64,000 nt of DNA from Dactylis glomerata (GCA_007115705.1 QXEO01000411.1:1426001-1490000), one strand, 5' to 3'; positions 1 to 11,095 are shown, counted from the stretch's first letter. The notes: generated by a model not told the origin, from the sequence alone. Numbers and translations are program-made.

Positions 1-185
1 CCGTCGGTCATGGACTCGTCGTCCTCTGACTGGGCGGCGAAGTCCCAATCTCTCTCGTCCCACCATTGTGGGGCGAGAGCTTCGTACGCCGCCATCGGCG
101 GGTGCTCCGGCGTCGGCTCCCGGTTGACAGAGTCGGATGATTGGTAGGAAAGGCCGGATGTGTTGGATGAAGAAGAGGAGTCCAT
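1..185 (-). CDS. Antisense gene of element K, N-terminal part (runs off the left edge)
   Basis: The minus strand has an open frame of 61 codons from an ATG at 185 down to base 1. It begins MDSSSSSNTSGLSY, continues through an acidic, Ser/Pro-rich stretch with the core AYEALAPQWWDERDWDF, and then QSEDDESMTD. The frame is open at the window edge, so length and C-terminus are unknown. It points away from the LTR at 462, with a TATA-like box 60-70 bp upstream. This is the same arrangement as the antisense genes of the other elements in this window. I do not recognise a catalytic domain. The low-complexity acidic start is typical of accessory proteins of grass Gypsy elements (from memory). That it is an antisense accessory gene is inferred from its position. 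Confidence 0.55.
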   Translation of the reverse strand, partial: MDSSSSSNTSGLSYQSSDSVNREPTPEHPPMAAYEALAPQWWDERDWDFAAQSEDDESMTD

Positions 186-461
186 GGCGGAGGAAGAGGG
201 TTTTTTGGCTATTGGGTAAGAATGAGGATGCAAATGGTCCGGATGGATTTAAATAAGGGGAATAGTGGCAGATGGTTCAATGCCATAGCGGTTTTCAAGG
301 ATGTGGTGCCAGAGTTGTCAAATCGTGTACTGCGGAGAAGTTGAGAAGGCGAGGCATCATGATGAGGAGGCGATATGACGGTTCTGCTCTGCAACGCGTG
401 ACCCGATGAAGGAAAAACAGAGTGGTTTTGGAATTATTATTGCCAAAACCAGGGGGGCATG
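186..461. other. K spacer with polypurine tract
   Basis: This non-coding stretch lies between the K antisense gene and the LTR. It ends in a purine-rich run, CCAGGGGGGCA (about 451-461), immediately before TGTTATCGCC. That is where a polypurine tract for plus-strand priming should be, so the following LTR is read as a 3' LTR in + orientation. Confidence 0.45.
247..257 (-). promoter_or_regulatory. TATA-like box of the K antisense gene
   Basis: On the minus strand this reads CCTTATTTAAAT, about 62 bp upstream of the ATG at 185, a normal distance for a plant core promoter with a short leader. Only the sequence is seen; transcription is inferred. Confidence 0.4.
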
Positions 462-1595
462 TGTTATCGCCACATTTTGGCCAAATGAGAGATGGGCCGT
501 AATCAAGATGGGCTTGGAGGCTGGATCGGCCTTGCGCGTGGATTTGGGCTAATTGCCCGTGTATCTGTATATTATGATAGAGTTCGTTTCGGTTTAAACA
601 AGAGATAGAGTACGTTTAGGTTTATTCCAAAGATAGAAAGTCTCCGAACTATAAATATGTACTTAGGGTTATTGAGAAAGGAGGACGACCACGTTCGCAA
701 CAAACACAATCTCGGCGCATCGCCACCCCTTGTTTCGAGGGTTTCTTTCAGGTAAGCGTCGTGCTGCCTAGATCGCATCTCGCGATCTAGGCAGCATATG
801 CTTATGTGTTATTTGGTATTGCTCGTACTGAAGCCTTGTTGATGGCGAGTAATGCTGTTATCTTAGATCTGTTTGGGCTAGCATCGGTGCTTTTTGTTTA
901 TGTTTGCTTAGTCATGCTGCCCCTAGAGATCTCGCTGCCTTTGCACCTATCTTGGGTGTAAGGGCAGCATCTTGCTTAATCTTTATTCAGTCGATTCAAT
1001 CTGTCATAGTTGTTCCTTGTTCTCCAAGGATTAGTTTAATATCCGCATGGTTAGGCCTCACAAACGGGTTGAACGATCCAGTAGTACGTAAGGATACGGT
1101 TTGCCAATTCGAGAGGAGTTGTTCCGGGAATTGACTCTACGTTGGTTTTTTGGCCTCCTCTAGGGTTAGTTTTCTGTTATCTTTCGTATCTACCAGGCTC
1201 AATTACGCGTGGGATGTTCCAGTTATGTGGTGAAAGCGTTAAACTGTCGTAGATCGATTTGACTTGTATTGATAAAGCAAAACCCCATGTTATCGTAAAT
1301 CCAATGCAGATCCATGGGACAATCGGCTACCTGAGCCGATTTGCAGGGAAACCTGAGAGCCGATCGAGGCTCGTATTTAATGTTTGCGTGTCTGCCATGC
1401 AGGAAACTAATCGAAGCAAACCATCACCTTCCTGATCAGGTATAGATCAGGTGGCACGCCCTCGCATCAGCCAGGACGTGTGCCGGAGTTTTGCGGGCCG
1501 TTGACCGAGGGACCAGGGCCCACCAGCAGCTCTGGGAGCCTCCCGGCTCTTCGTGTTGCTCGTCGCTGCTCGCCGGTGGGTTTTGACAGGCAACA
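462..1595 (+). repeat. LTR of element K (3' LTR, + orientation)
   Basis: It starts TGTTATCGCCACATTTTGGC directly after a polypurine tract and contains a TATA-like ACTATAAATATG near 648. The right end is placed at CAACA (1595) because it mirrors the TGTT start, but it could lie elsewhere between about 1440 and 1600. No second copy is in the window, so the end is not confirmed by comparison. The ORFs here are short and look incidental. Confidence 0.5.
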
Positions 1596-1859
1596 CAGCT
1601 GTAGACTATGCTCTTCTGTGGACGTAGTCTTCGTAGGGTAGTGGCGCCGGTCCACAAGAGTGGGTGGAGGAAGCTGACATCCTCCTCTGGCGCCCTGCAC
1701 CGTCCACGCTATTTTTAGGGGGGTGGCCAACTACCACTGTGCCGCTTTGGGCAGGCACAGAGAAAGCTGGTCTCCTCCCTGTCGGGTGTAGCGTGGGCGG
1801 TACGCGGTCTTCTGCCCGTTATCTTCTTTCTCTGGATGCAAACGTGCTGAGTTGACGTG
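1596..1859. other. Unassigned retroelement-like sequence
   Basis: No convincing gene. The GC-rich sequence resembles an LTR-proximal leader. I cannot assign it to K or to the minus-strand LTR fragment that follows. Confidence 0.25.
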
Positions 1860-2057
1860 GGCGTGCTTCCTCTCCTCACCAGCAGGGGCTCGTGAGGAGG
1901 TCTTCTGGTCCTTAGCCATTTATGTCGTCGTTCTCCTCACGAGGCGCCTCCTCGTGAGGGTCTTCTCCGCAGCTTGGGTCGTTGATTCTGAAGATGGGCC
2001 GATGACGTGGCCCAGGAGCAGGTGGACCGGGATACCCAGGTATCCATAACACCGACA
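1860..2057 (-). repeat. LTR fragment, minus orientation, terminus at 2057
   Basis: Read on the minus strand the end is TGTCGGTGTTATGGATACCT, a TG-type LTR start resembling the LTR starts at 9541, 20605 and 24542 (TGTYGGGGATAT...). It abuts element A exactly where A loses similarity to its relative B (inside TTAACTTTAAC, B about 15333-15343). So either this element inserted there, or a deletion ended there. The left limit of the LTR is not visible. Confidence 0.4.
1935..1959. repeat. Perfect 10-bp inverted repeat with 5-nt loop
   Basis: CCTCACGAGG (1935-1944) and CCTCGTGAGG (1950-1959) are reverse complements. The hairpin lies inside the minus-strand LTR fragment. A related CTCGTGAGGAGG occurs near 1890. 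Function unknown. Confidence 0.6.
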
Positions 2058-4385
2058 GTTAAAGTTAATGCGAGAACAATTATGATGCATATGCTTGACA
2101 AATCATAAGTTGAAAACCTCGTGCCCCGTGAATACGAGTACCCAAACCTCATGCTACTTTACTTAGAGTCCCAAGCAAGGCTCTTATCATTGTAAATATA
2201 TGCATATCATTGAGAACTGCCAATGGGGTACCTCCGTGCCCGATGACATGGAACAAGCCCACACCAAAATGACAGGACAAGCAGACAATGAACACCTCGA
2301 CATCTCTTTTATTTGCCATTTGTTTAGCTTTTTATTGTGAGATGCGTTGTCGAATGTTCACCATGCGTATGCTGCAAATTTCCACCATGAATTATGCATG
2401 GCTTAGATTAGCGGCCCGGCGTTTCCCTAACACATATACAAACTCCATGATCCCCACAAGATTCCCAATTCATTTCACACTGCGGGCATCCATAAACAAA
2501 AGATCACGATATCAACTCAAATAAAAAGTGCAATGTTGAAAGCTTGCCCATGACTAGCATGGCTGGGCTAGTCTCCAACTTACAACTTGCAAGCATAACA
2601 ACTCAACATAAGAGACCACAATGTCAAATTTTTAAGAACAGGAAAAAGTAAAGTGTGCCTTCCGGTTCGTGAGAGCTTTACTGACCGAATTTCGCATAAC
2701 ACTGGTAAGAGTTTAATTTGAAGAGAAAATAAAAGCAAGTCAAATTTACTTGGAATAGAAAATTGCTAGTAGGTATGTATGGTGGACACTTTGGAAAACT
2801 TTGGCTTTTAGGAGTTGGATGCACGAGTAGAGCTCATACTCAGTACAAGGCGAGGGCTAGCAAAAGACTGGGAGCGACCAACTAAGAGAGCAATAATGGC
2901 CATAATCATGCAAAGCGACAAAGCGACATTAAAAGAAGCATAAGATGGCATCAAAAGTCAAAAAATAAATGATCATAGAGGCTATTGGCGACTTTGTAGG
3001 AGTCTAACATGTGTGAGCATGCGCCAAGTCAACCCAAATAAAGCATCAAGGAGAAAACCAAAATAATGCTTCCATACAATAAAAACAACGGATGATTTTT
3101 TCAAAGGCTCATTAAGCAATCTCAGTTATTTGAGACAAGTCATGCTACAGCAAAACCACTAAGCATACTATCAAAAAGACATCAAGCATGACATGAAAAA
3201 GCCTAAGCCGCAGTCTACACAAGCTCCTTCTTGTACCACTATTTTGCACAAAGCTTTTTCTCTTTTCCAACACCATTTGAAATTTTTAAAGACACCTCTT
3301 TTGATGAAAACCAATAAAGATCAGAGGCAAAAATACACCTTGATGAAAAGATATGGCAAAGTCTGAACGCAAATCAAGGCGAAAACGAAAATCAAAAGCA
3401 GTAGCGGAAAAAGAAGAACACTCGATTTTTAATAAGAGTGAAAACTAGAGCGTTCTTGGCAAATGAAAAGCAAGGCAACTTCTCCAAAAGAAATTTGTTG
3501 GGGTCCAACCATTTATTGCAGCAAACAAACAAACTAAACTAACTAAGAAAACTAATACAACTGACGCTCCAAGAAAAACACATACTGCATGAAGCAATAA
3601 AAATATAGTGTCTTGAAAGGTGACCTGATTTTTGCTGATGAAAAAGGGGTGCCTCGGGGGCATCCCCAAGCTTTGACGCTTGTACTTCTTGGATATTTCT
3701 TGGGGTGATGCATGGGCATCCCCAAGCTTGAGCTTTTGTCCATTCTTCAAGTCATCTCATCATTCTCCAATCCCTACACTTGAAAACTTTCTTCATACAA
3801 AACTAAACACAATTCTATTAGCAATATTAGTGTAGCATAACATATAATCAACCTCTTTTTGCTTCAGGATTCAACTCAAAACCACCACATATATAGCAAA
3901 TACTACTGTAGAAACTTCTCCAAAAAGTTCCGTGATCAAAAGAACTCAAAAGAAAGCGATAAAGTGGCAAACACAAATATTGGCAGAAATCTGTCAAAAC
4001 TGAACAGCTGACAAAGGTCGAATTTTTGAGGGGTTTTATCTTGCTCAAATCAAAAAGTGTTCAACTAACAAAAGTTTGGATATAACCTGGGGCATATGCA
4101 CAAGAAATCGCAGGTCCAAAAGATATACAGAGAATGTATACGAATTTTTACGGTGCAGCACAGAAAACAGTTTCAGGACAGCAACATCCCCAAATCTTTA
4201 CCTCACTCGAATTAGAGGCTTCTCTTGGCACAAAAACGAAATAAACAAGATAAGGAGCGGTCATTACAGTAGTAATGACTTCCAAGACTCAAATAAAAGA
4301 AAAAGTACTGAAAATAAAAACATTGGGTTATCTCCCAAGAGTGCTTTTCTTTAACGCCTTTGAGCTAGGCGCAGAAAATTGCGAA
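2058..4385 (-). other. Element A 3' non-coding region
   Basis: No long frame on either strand. The stretch is collinear with 13020-15340 in B (plus strand), 26700-29100 in C and 41456-43600 in D. Shared blocks include a CAAGCTTGGGGATGCCC-type motif around 3645-3730. It is a conserved but apparently non-coding module of this family. Short ORFs here do not keep a frame between copies. Confidence 0.6.
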
Positions 4386-6449
4386 TCAAGTAACATCTAG
4401 TGAGGAAGCATCAAGCTCATAATTTGCTCTAAGAATAGAGTCAAAAAGTAATTTCTTTCTTTTCCTAGGGAAGTGTTCCATACCTTTCTTTAGTGGGAAT
4501 TGATATTTGATAGTGCCTTCCCTCATATCAATGATAGCACCTACAGTTCGAAGAAAGGGTCTTCCCAAAATAATAGGACATGAAGCATGGCATTCAACGT
4601 CCATAACAAGAAAATCAATGGGAACAAGGTTATTGTTAACCACAATAAGAACATCATTAATCCTTCCTAAAGGTTTCTTCTTAGCAACATCAGCAATAGG
4701 AACATCAAAATAACACTTTTCAAGTGGTGGTAAATCAAGCATGTCATAAATCTTTCTAGGCATGATAGAAATACTAGCACCTAGATCACATAAAGCATGG
4801 CAATCATAACCATTAACATGCATATCAATGATGGGTTCCCAACCATCTTCTAACTTCTTGGGAACATAAGCTTTTTGCTTCAACTTTTCATCCCTAATTT
4901 TTATGAGAGCATTGGTAATATGCTTAGTAAAAGCAATATTTAAAGAACTAGCATTGGGAGTCAAAGCAAGCTTTTGCAAGAACAAAATTACTTCAGATAT
5001 ATTGCAGCCATCAACATCAAAATCATTAAAATAAGTAGAGCTATCATCTCCCACACTCCAAAAAATTTCAGCACTCTTTTGAGAAAAAGTTTTGGCAGTT
5101 TTAGGCTTTTTAACACAAGGAGTGGGAGTTTTATCTACCCCAATCAAACTAAGTGGATTGCTAGCATTAGGAGCAACATCATTAGAGGTAGTAATGGTAC
5201 ATACCTTTATCTCTCTAGCCATCTCATCTTCTCTTTCTCACCTGGCATGCAATTCCGCTAACAATCTAATATTTTCATCAATTCCAACTTGAATAGCATT
5301 AGCGGTAGCAAAAACATTGTTCTCTTTCGCATCATTAGGCAACATTTTTAATTTCAGAAGCTCAACATCATGAGCAAGGCTATCAACTTTAGAAGCAAGA
5401 ATATCAATTTTGCCTAACTTTTCCTCAACAGACTTGTTAAAAGCAGTTTGCTTACCGATGAAGTCCTTGAGCATTACCTCAAGCTCGAAGGGCGCGGCTC
5501 TAGTGTTGTTGTAGGAATTACCATCATAATTACCATAACCATTACCATTGATAGAAGGATACGGCCTATAATTGTTACTAACAAAATTGTTCCTATAAGC
5601 ATTGTTGTTAAAATTATTATTTCTAATGAAATTCACATCAACATGCTCTTCTTGAGCAACCAGAGAGGCCAAAGGAACATTATTAGGATCAACATGAGTC
5701 CTATCATTAGCAAGCATAGCCATAATGGTATCAATCTTATCATTCATGAAAGAGGTTTCCCCAACAGAATTTACCTTCTTACCTTGTGGAGCTCTCTCGG
5801 TGTGCCATTCAGAATAATTTACCATCATGTTGTCGAGTAGTTTGGTTGCGGCGCCCAAGGTAAGGGACATAAAAGTTCCTCCAGTAGCTGAATCAAGTAG
5901 GTTCCTCGAAGAAAAATTCAGTCCTGCATAAAAAGTTTGGACAATCATCCAAGTAGTCAGTCCATGAGTGGGGCAATTCTTTATCATAGATTTCATTCTT
6001 TCCCAAGCTTGAGCAACATGTTCATTATCAAACTGAGTAAATTTCATAATATTGCTATGCAAGGATATAATCTTAGCAGGAGGATAGTATCTACCAATAA
6101 AAGCATCCTTACACTTAGCCCATGAATCAATACTATTCTTAGTCAAAGACAGCAACCAATCTTTAGCTTTTCCTCTCAAAGAAAAAGGAAACAACTTGAG
6201 CTTAATAATATCACTTTCTACATCCTTATATTTCTGCATCTCACATAGCTCAACAAAATTATTGAGATGAGCTGCAGCATCTTTAGTACTAGCACCAGAG
6301 AATTGCTCTTTCATAACAAGGTTCAACAAAGCAGGCTTAATCTCATAAAAGTTTGCAGCAGGAGCAGGTGGTGCAATAGGAGTGCAGATAAAATCACTAT
6401 TGTTTGTGCTAGTAAAGTCACACAACTTGGTGTTTTCAGGATTGGCCAT
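4386..6449 (-). pseudogene. Element A gag-protease frame with one internal stop
   Basis: The start is the ATG at 6449 (MANPENTKLCDFTS), matching the start in D. The first about 400 residues are a retrotransposon gag with WLLSL, FIGRYYPP and AWERMKSM motifs, an Asn-rich linker and a helical C-terminal part. The second half is an aspartic-protease-like domain: LCDLGASISIMPRKIYDM (active site D-L-G rather than D-T-G) followed by ILGRPFLRTVGAIIDM. An in-frame TGA near 5239 (after LHAR) replaces the Trp codon seen in D, so the frame is split. Length and the absence of RT fit the gag-only Athila derivatives of Triticeae (family knowledge). The ORF starting at MFLLVYFRF upstream of 6449 has no counterpart in D. 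Confidence 0.75.
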
Positions 6450-6616
6450 TTCAGCAAAACGAAAGTAAACAAGTAAAAACAACTACCAAGGATTCTAATT
6501 TTTTTGGGTTTTTGATATAAAACGATGCAGGTAAAATAAATAAAGTAAAGCAAAACAATAAAACAAGGTAAAGGATGTGCCTGCGAAAACTCCCCTCGCA
6601 GAAGTCTTCTACTTCC

Positions 6617-6634
6617 TCCCCGGCAACGGCGCCA
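6617..6634 (-). other. Element A primer binding site, inner copy
   Basis: The minus strand reads TGGCGCCGTTGCCGGGGA, identical to the PBS of C and D. The match to tRNA-Asp is from family knowledge of Athila-like elements and was not checked. Confidence 0.7.
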
Positions 6635-6703
6635 AAAAAATAGCTGCTGGCGCGTAGTTGACGTGGGAGCTTGTAGTTGATGTGGGAGCTTCTTCTTCTT
6701 CGT

Positions 6704-6721
6704 TCCCCGGCAATGGCGCCA
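6704..6721 (-). repeat. Second primer-binding-site copy in element A
   Basis: The minus strand reads TGGCGCCATTGCCGGGGA, one base different from the inner copy 87 bp away. It is flanked by repeated 'agctcccac(a/g)tcaact' phrases. B, C and D have one copy. It looks like a small LTR/PBS junction duplication. Confidence 0.7.
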
Positions 6722-6735
6722 GAAAATTAGCTTCA

Positions 6736-8354
6736 TGCGTGGTGAATGACCAGCCCGTTGGGAACCCCAAGAGGAAGGTGTGATGAGTATAGCAGCTAGT
6801 TTTCCCTCAGTTAAGAAACCAAGGTTTATCATTCTTGGAGAGGAGAGACAAACAACTGAAGGTGATGCTTACTAGCTTGCGACAGCTTTGGACAATTTAT
6901 ATATGGCGCCTCGTCCAAGCTTTGCTTGCTAGCTGCAACGCGGAACCTGCACACAACACAACCAAGTACTTCGTTCCCAACTTGCGATGAGGTTGTCAAT
7001 CTCACCGGTTTGCTTGAAACAAAGGTTATGAGCATATCGAGTGGAAAACAATAGAGTATGCGAGTAAAGTAAACAGTGCGAGTAAAGTAAGCAAGTGATA
7101 GCAATATGATGGAAATAGGACCAGGGTCCACAGTTCACTAGTGGTGTCTCTCCATAAGATAAATAACACATGCTGGGTAAACAAATTACAGTTGGGCAAT
7201 TGATAGAATAAAGATAAACGTGATATGTCAAGAAGATCACTATGAGATTTACTCTGGGCATTACAACAAAATACATAGACCGCCATCCAACTGCATCTAT
7301 GACTAATAATCCACTTGTGGCGAATCAATCCGAGAACTCCACAAGTATTAAGTTGCGAACAACAGATAATTGCATTAAGAAAAGTGTGTAATGTAAACAA
7401 AGCATATGCCCTTGAGCATATGAATGTTGTTTTATCCCTAGTAGCAATAGCACATCTACAACCTTAGAGGTTTCTGTCACTCCCCAGGTTAAATAGAGGC
7501 ATCGAGCATAAATACCCCCTCTTGGAGTCACTAGCAACTACTCGGCCAAGATAGCTACTAACAGCGGAGAGCATGCAAGATCATAAACAACATAGAGATA
7601 ACAAAAGATAATATTCAGTACAGCAACTCAATCATAAACACCAATATTCATCGGATCCCAACAGACCAAACATGTAGAATTACATAACGGTGATCTCAAT
7701 CATGTAGGGCAGCTCATGAGATCTAAACATGAAGCACATGGTGGAGAAGACAACCATCTAGCTACTACTATGGACCCATAGTCCAAGGTAGGCTACTCAC
7801 TCATCGCTCCGGAGGCAAGCATGGCGATGAAGAAGACCTCCGGTGGCGATTCCCCTCTCCGGCAGGGTGCCGGGAAGAGCTTCTGGACCCTCCCGATCTT
7901 TGGGTCGACGGCGGCGGCGGATCGCGATGTGTTCTGGAAAAGTGATCGGGTACTTAGGTTTTTTCCGTCGGGGGGTCTTTATAGGCGAAGTGGCGATGTT
8001 AGAGGAGGGGCCAGGTGGCCTCACACCATGGTGGCACGGGCCAGGGGCTGGCCGCGCCACCCCTATGTGTGGGCCCCTGGTGGCCCCCCTCCTACTCTCC
8101 TTCGGATATCTGGAAGCTTCCAGGTAAAATAAGACTTCAGGAACTTGTTTCGTCCAATTCCGAGAATATTTCCTGTGTATCACTTCTGAAACACAAAAAT
8201 AGCAGAAAACAGGAAACTGGCACTGTGGCAACTTGTTAATAGGTTAGTTCCGGAAAATGCATAAAAGTGCCACGAAGTGTAACGAAACATTAGGCAAATG
8301 GTGTAAAAACAAGCATGGAGCATCAAAAATTATAGATGCGTTGGAGACGTATCA
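6736..8354 (-). repeat. Element A 5' LTR
   Basis: It begins at 8354 with TGATACGTCTCCAACGCATC on the minus strand. It contains a TATA-like CTATAAAGACC near 7977-7984. It ends near 6736 (...CCACGCA), or near 6652 if the duplicated PBS segment is counted in. The size (1.6-1.7 kb) matches the LTRs of B, C and D. Confidence 0.75.
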
Positions 8355-8599
8355 CTCGTTCAAAGAGGGGGACCTGGTGCTACTCCTCAAACAGCAGAAG
8401 TCCCACAAGCTATCCCCGCCTTGGGAAGGACCCTTCGTCATCAGTAAAGCTCTACTGAATGGATCCTACTACCTCATTGATATTCGTGAGCTAGATAAGC
8501 GACCCAGTAAGAAGCGCAAATGAAGAGACCCTGACGATATCTACAACGAAACAGATCATCCATGGAACATCGCACAGCTACGTCCTTTCTACACTTAGC
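8355..8599 (+). pseudogene. Element H: C-terminal end of pol (integrase tail)
   Basis: The frame from 8355 reads SFKEGDLVLLLKQQ, then LSPPWEGPFVISKALLNGSYYL and, past an in-frame TGA at 8521, NETDHPWNIAQLRPFY before TAG at 8597. The GD-V-L ... W-GPF-V ... G-Y-L ... PWN---L--FY pattern is the C-terminal (GPF/Y-type) domain of Gypsy integrases; F1 ends the same way (WNAEQLRRFYA). There is no chromodomain. Everything upstream is lost, because element A lies directly to the left. In the longer ORF 8257-8523 the first third is A's LTR and the rest is H. Confidence 0.75.
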
Positions 8600-9241
8600 A
8601 CTTACCTAAGCTATGTAATAGACACCTCTATATGATCAATGAAATAAAGCATTTGGTTCACTCTTAATTTTTTCTGAGTCTTTTACCTTCTTTATTGTTC
8701 ATTTAGATCGTGTGGAACCTTTGCGCAATTGTGCTTTGCACTTGCGTCTCTTTAAATCCGCCATAGCGGTCCGCGTAGCATATTTATGTCTTGATCTCCA
8801 TTTGACATTCTTTGTGTGGATTCCCGAGTAGTGACATTTTGACCGTCTAAGCCGCTATTTGCTAAGGGTTTTGGACGGTTGCTATTAAGTATCGTCACCC
8901 TAGCAGATTGTTCGTGCGAAGATTTCGCCATCTCACGAAAAGTCAAGCACAAAGAGCCGGATGGCGGATCGCATAATCCTACGCGAGATTTTTTTTTCAA
9001 AGTGTTGTTTTTTGAGCATGTCAAACTACTGCAAGTTGCATAAAAATAGGCCTGGCAGTTTTTTTGCGCATAAAACCACTTAATAAAAACTGTGCCACAA
9101 GTTCAAAAGCATTCACTGAACTACCACAAGCAGATCAGGCATAGTGCAGAGCATACACGCAGTTTAATAATTTAACTTACAGACCCACTCAGGGGCCAAA
9201 TTGATGCAATTGTTTCTTCCTGCCACATTGCAGAGTATAAC
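8600..9241. other. Element H non-coding between pol and antisense gene
   Basis: No gene seen. An AATGAAATAAAGC near 8638 could serve as a polyadenylation signal on the plus strand. The 'atccgccat' phrase also scattered through H occurs at 8756, which ties this stretch to the same element as 17603-20604. Confidence 0.4.
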
Positions 9242-9540
9242 TCAAGAGGATGGCGGAATTGCAGAGGACACTTCATCGCCGCCATTAGCACCAGGAGTGG
9301 CTGCAGAGACCGACGGTGAAGCTTGGCTCGGAGACCCCGGCAGATCGTATGCCTCGTAGTATACGTTCAGCTGAGTGCCTAGGGCACACAGCTGATCATA
9401 TCCTAGCACACTCTGCCGGATGGCGGCTTCATCCACCAGCGCTCCATCCTCGCCGCTCTCTAGGATGCCGGAGGTGACCAAGTCCAGATCCAGCTCGGGG
9501 TAGTGGGCCTTCGCCAAAGTTAAAGCGGTTCTGGCACCAC
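9242..9540 (-). pseudogene. Element H antisense gene, terminal exon (separated by the J-B insertion)
   Basis: The minus-strand frame reads ARTALTLAKAHYPELDLDLV then TSGILESGEDGALVDEAAIR, ends SAIPPSS and stops at 9242. The HYPELDLDLV and YDQLCALGTQLNVYYEAYDL segments resemble the C-terminal part of the PF04195/coiled-coil proteins carried by grass Gypsy elements (from memory). It abuts the J LTR at 9541. The remaining exons of what I infer to be the same gene resume at 17603, on the same strand and with the same 'atggcggat' composition. I could not verify that the frame was continuous across the insertion. Confidence 0.5.
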
Positions 9541-9654
9541 TGTCGGGGATATAACCCCGGGTATACCAAAGTACCCTTGTCTATATGACTAATATGTGTT
9601 ATATGGCTAATTTATATGTGCAGGAATATTGAAAAGCAAGCAAACAGCAGCCTG

Positions 9655-10130
9655 GGCCAGATTAACCAAGCCCAGGCCGGATTTTAGAGAAGCTGGGCCG
9701 GTATAAGGCGCGACCCCGACCGGGCCGGCTTACTCTACCCCGGCTGAGGCCTTCTCTGCCCCGGCCTGCCCCAGCTGGGCCGCCTCTTCTTCTGCTCCAG
9801 CCCTGGCTGGGCTCCCCGGCTGACCTCCCTCCGGCTGGGCCGGCGCTACTTTCCCCGGCTGGGCCGGCTCCGTCGCCCCCGGCTGGGCTGGGATGTGTTA
9901 CCCGGCTGGGCCGGCTCCTTAGCCCCCGGCTGGGCCGGGATGTGTTACCCGGCTGGGCTAGCGCCTTCGCCCCCGGCTGGGCCGAGGTGTGTTCCCCGCC
10001 TGGGCCGGTGCTTCCCCAGGCCGGGATTTATTTACTCCGGCTGGGCCGCCTTATAAGCACTATTCTGGCCGGGCCAGGCCGGGATTCCCAAGCCTGGGCC
10101 GGATTATTACTCTCCAGGGCCGAGATTTAC
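9655..10130. repeat. GC-rich degenerate tandem array in the J LTR
   Basis: Variants of CCCGGCTGGGCCGG recur more than a dozen times. A higher-order unit of about 45-50 bp (ctgggccggctcc ... cccccggctgggccggga ... tgtgttacccgg) is clearest at 9890-9990. Both strands can form CCGG-rich stems. The long ORFs here (e.g. 9942-10298) are by-products of the repeat. Confidence 0.65.
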
Positions 10131-10529
10131 CCCCTCCGACGTATTTTGCTCGTCCGGCATCAACTCCAGCACCTTGTGCCAGTCCTGGGATGCCTCCAGG
10201 CTTGGACTGGCATATCCTCCATCATCATATGCTGGTCTTGGGACGCCCCTTGGCTCAGACCAGCATACTCCTCCTCTCCTAGTCAGTCTTATCCTTAGGA
10301 GGAGGATAAGACTGATGACATGGAGATCCTGAAGACACACGCTAGAAGACGAAGACCAAGTACTCCAAGGACAGACATCGATGGGACAAGCCCATGACCA
10401 TGATGTAGTGCACAGTACCGAGGATGGTACCGTGCTGATGCAGGCTACAGTGTGACAAGACCCCAGTAGTCAGCTCAGCTACAGTGTATGCATAGTGTTG
10501 TGTGGGGCATCCCTTGTCCCCTGGGCTCC

Positions 10530-10540
10530 CTATAAAAGGG
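10530..10540 (+). promoter_or_regulatory. TATA box of the J LTR
   Basis: CTATAAAAGGG in the LTR, about 350 bp before its end. It is a good plant TATA match and the likely start of J genomic RNA. Confidence 0.5.
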
Positions 10541-10889
10541 GCACCAGGGGGAATGATCACCCCAGCCTCCAGAGGAGGCTCACTCTCTCTCGCTCCATGG
10601 GAGCTCTCTAGCACTAGCTCTTTAGCTCCTGCCCAGTGCAGCCTTAGATAGGCAAGATGAACAGCTCAAGGAGCACCATTGTAGCTCTCATGTGAAGCTC
10701 ATATAGATCAGACATGCAGGAGTAGGGGTGTTACCTCCTCACGAGGGCCCTGAACCTGGGTAGCTCGGTGTGTTAGCACTGTATTATGTGCGCAGTCTCT
10801 ATCGCGCCTTCCCTCCTCCGGATCCACCAGTGTACAGTCGGCCCCCATTTAATCCATCCCATGGCATATGTTGTTTCACCATGATGACA

Positions 10890-10909
10890 TTTGGCGTCCA
10901 CCGTGGGGC
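10890..10909 (+). other. Element J primer binding site
   Basis: TTTGGCGTCCACCGTGGGGC lies directly after the LTR end CA. It is one base off the TTTGGCGCCCACCGTGGGGC type common in grass Gypsy elements (from memory). Confidence 0.6.
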
Positions 10910-11095
10910 AGATCAAGGCGCTGGTAGGAGTACATCCGGACGGGATCTTCTTCATCTGCTCGGGGGCTCGACATCAGCACCACCTCCGAGCACTGCAGGT
11001 CTTCTTCATCTTCCCGGGCTGACATCAACTCGCCCGGGCCGGCATATGGCTGTCCCGGATCTACATCGGCATCTCCGGGCCGGCACTCGATTTTG

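Larger units (their letters stand above)
2058..8354 (-). mobile_element. Element A: Athila/Sabrina-like Gypsy element, non-autonomous, 3' truncated
   Basis: Order on the minus strand: 5' LTR (from 8354), PBS, a gag-protease frame, and about 2.3 kb of non-coding 3' sequence. It stops at 2058, missing about 0.6 kb of 3' sequence and the 3' LTR relative to B and D. There is no RT, RNase H or integrase. It lies inside the integrase-tail reading frame of element H, with right flank CTCGT (8355-8359). The duplicate of that target site is lost with the missing left end. Confidence 0.8.
9541..10889 (+). repeat. Element J 5' LTR
   Basis: It begins TGTCGGGGATATAACCCCGG and ends ATGATGACA at 10889. A PBS-like TTTGGCGTCCACCGTGGGGC follows at once, so this is a 5' LTR in + orientation. 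A TATA box, CTATAAAAGGGG, lies at 10530. The 5' third is an extremely GC-rich repeat array. No matching 3' LTR exists in the window. Confidence 0.7.

Noticed and set aside
462..1595. Reading the K LTR as a 5' LTR because a primer-site-like GGTGGCACGCCC occurs near 1450
   Set aside because: The sequence continues in LTR-like fashion to CAACA near 1595, and the polypurine tract on the left argues for a 3' LTR; the alternative is not excluded.
6929..7400. Recurrent ORFs of about 115-124 codons (e.g. MFTLHTFLNAIICCSQLNTC) seen in every A-D LTR
   Set aside because: They lie within the LTRs, do not keep length or start between copies, and have no domain; conservation reflects LTR age rather than coding.
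8752..9024. 90-codon minus-strand ORF in H's non-coding region
   Set aside because: No similarity to the antisense protein exons, no splice sites that would join it, no domain.
9942..10298. Two overlapping plus-strand ORFs of about 100 codons
   Set aside because: By-products of the CCGG-rich array; Pro/Gly/Trp composition follows the repeat.
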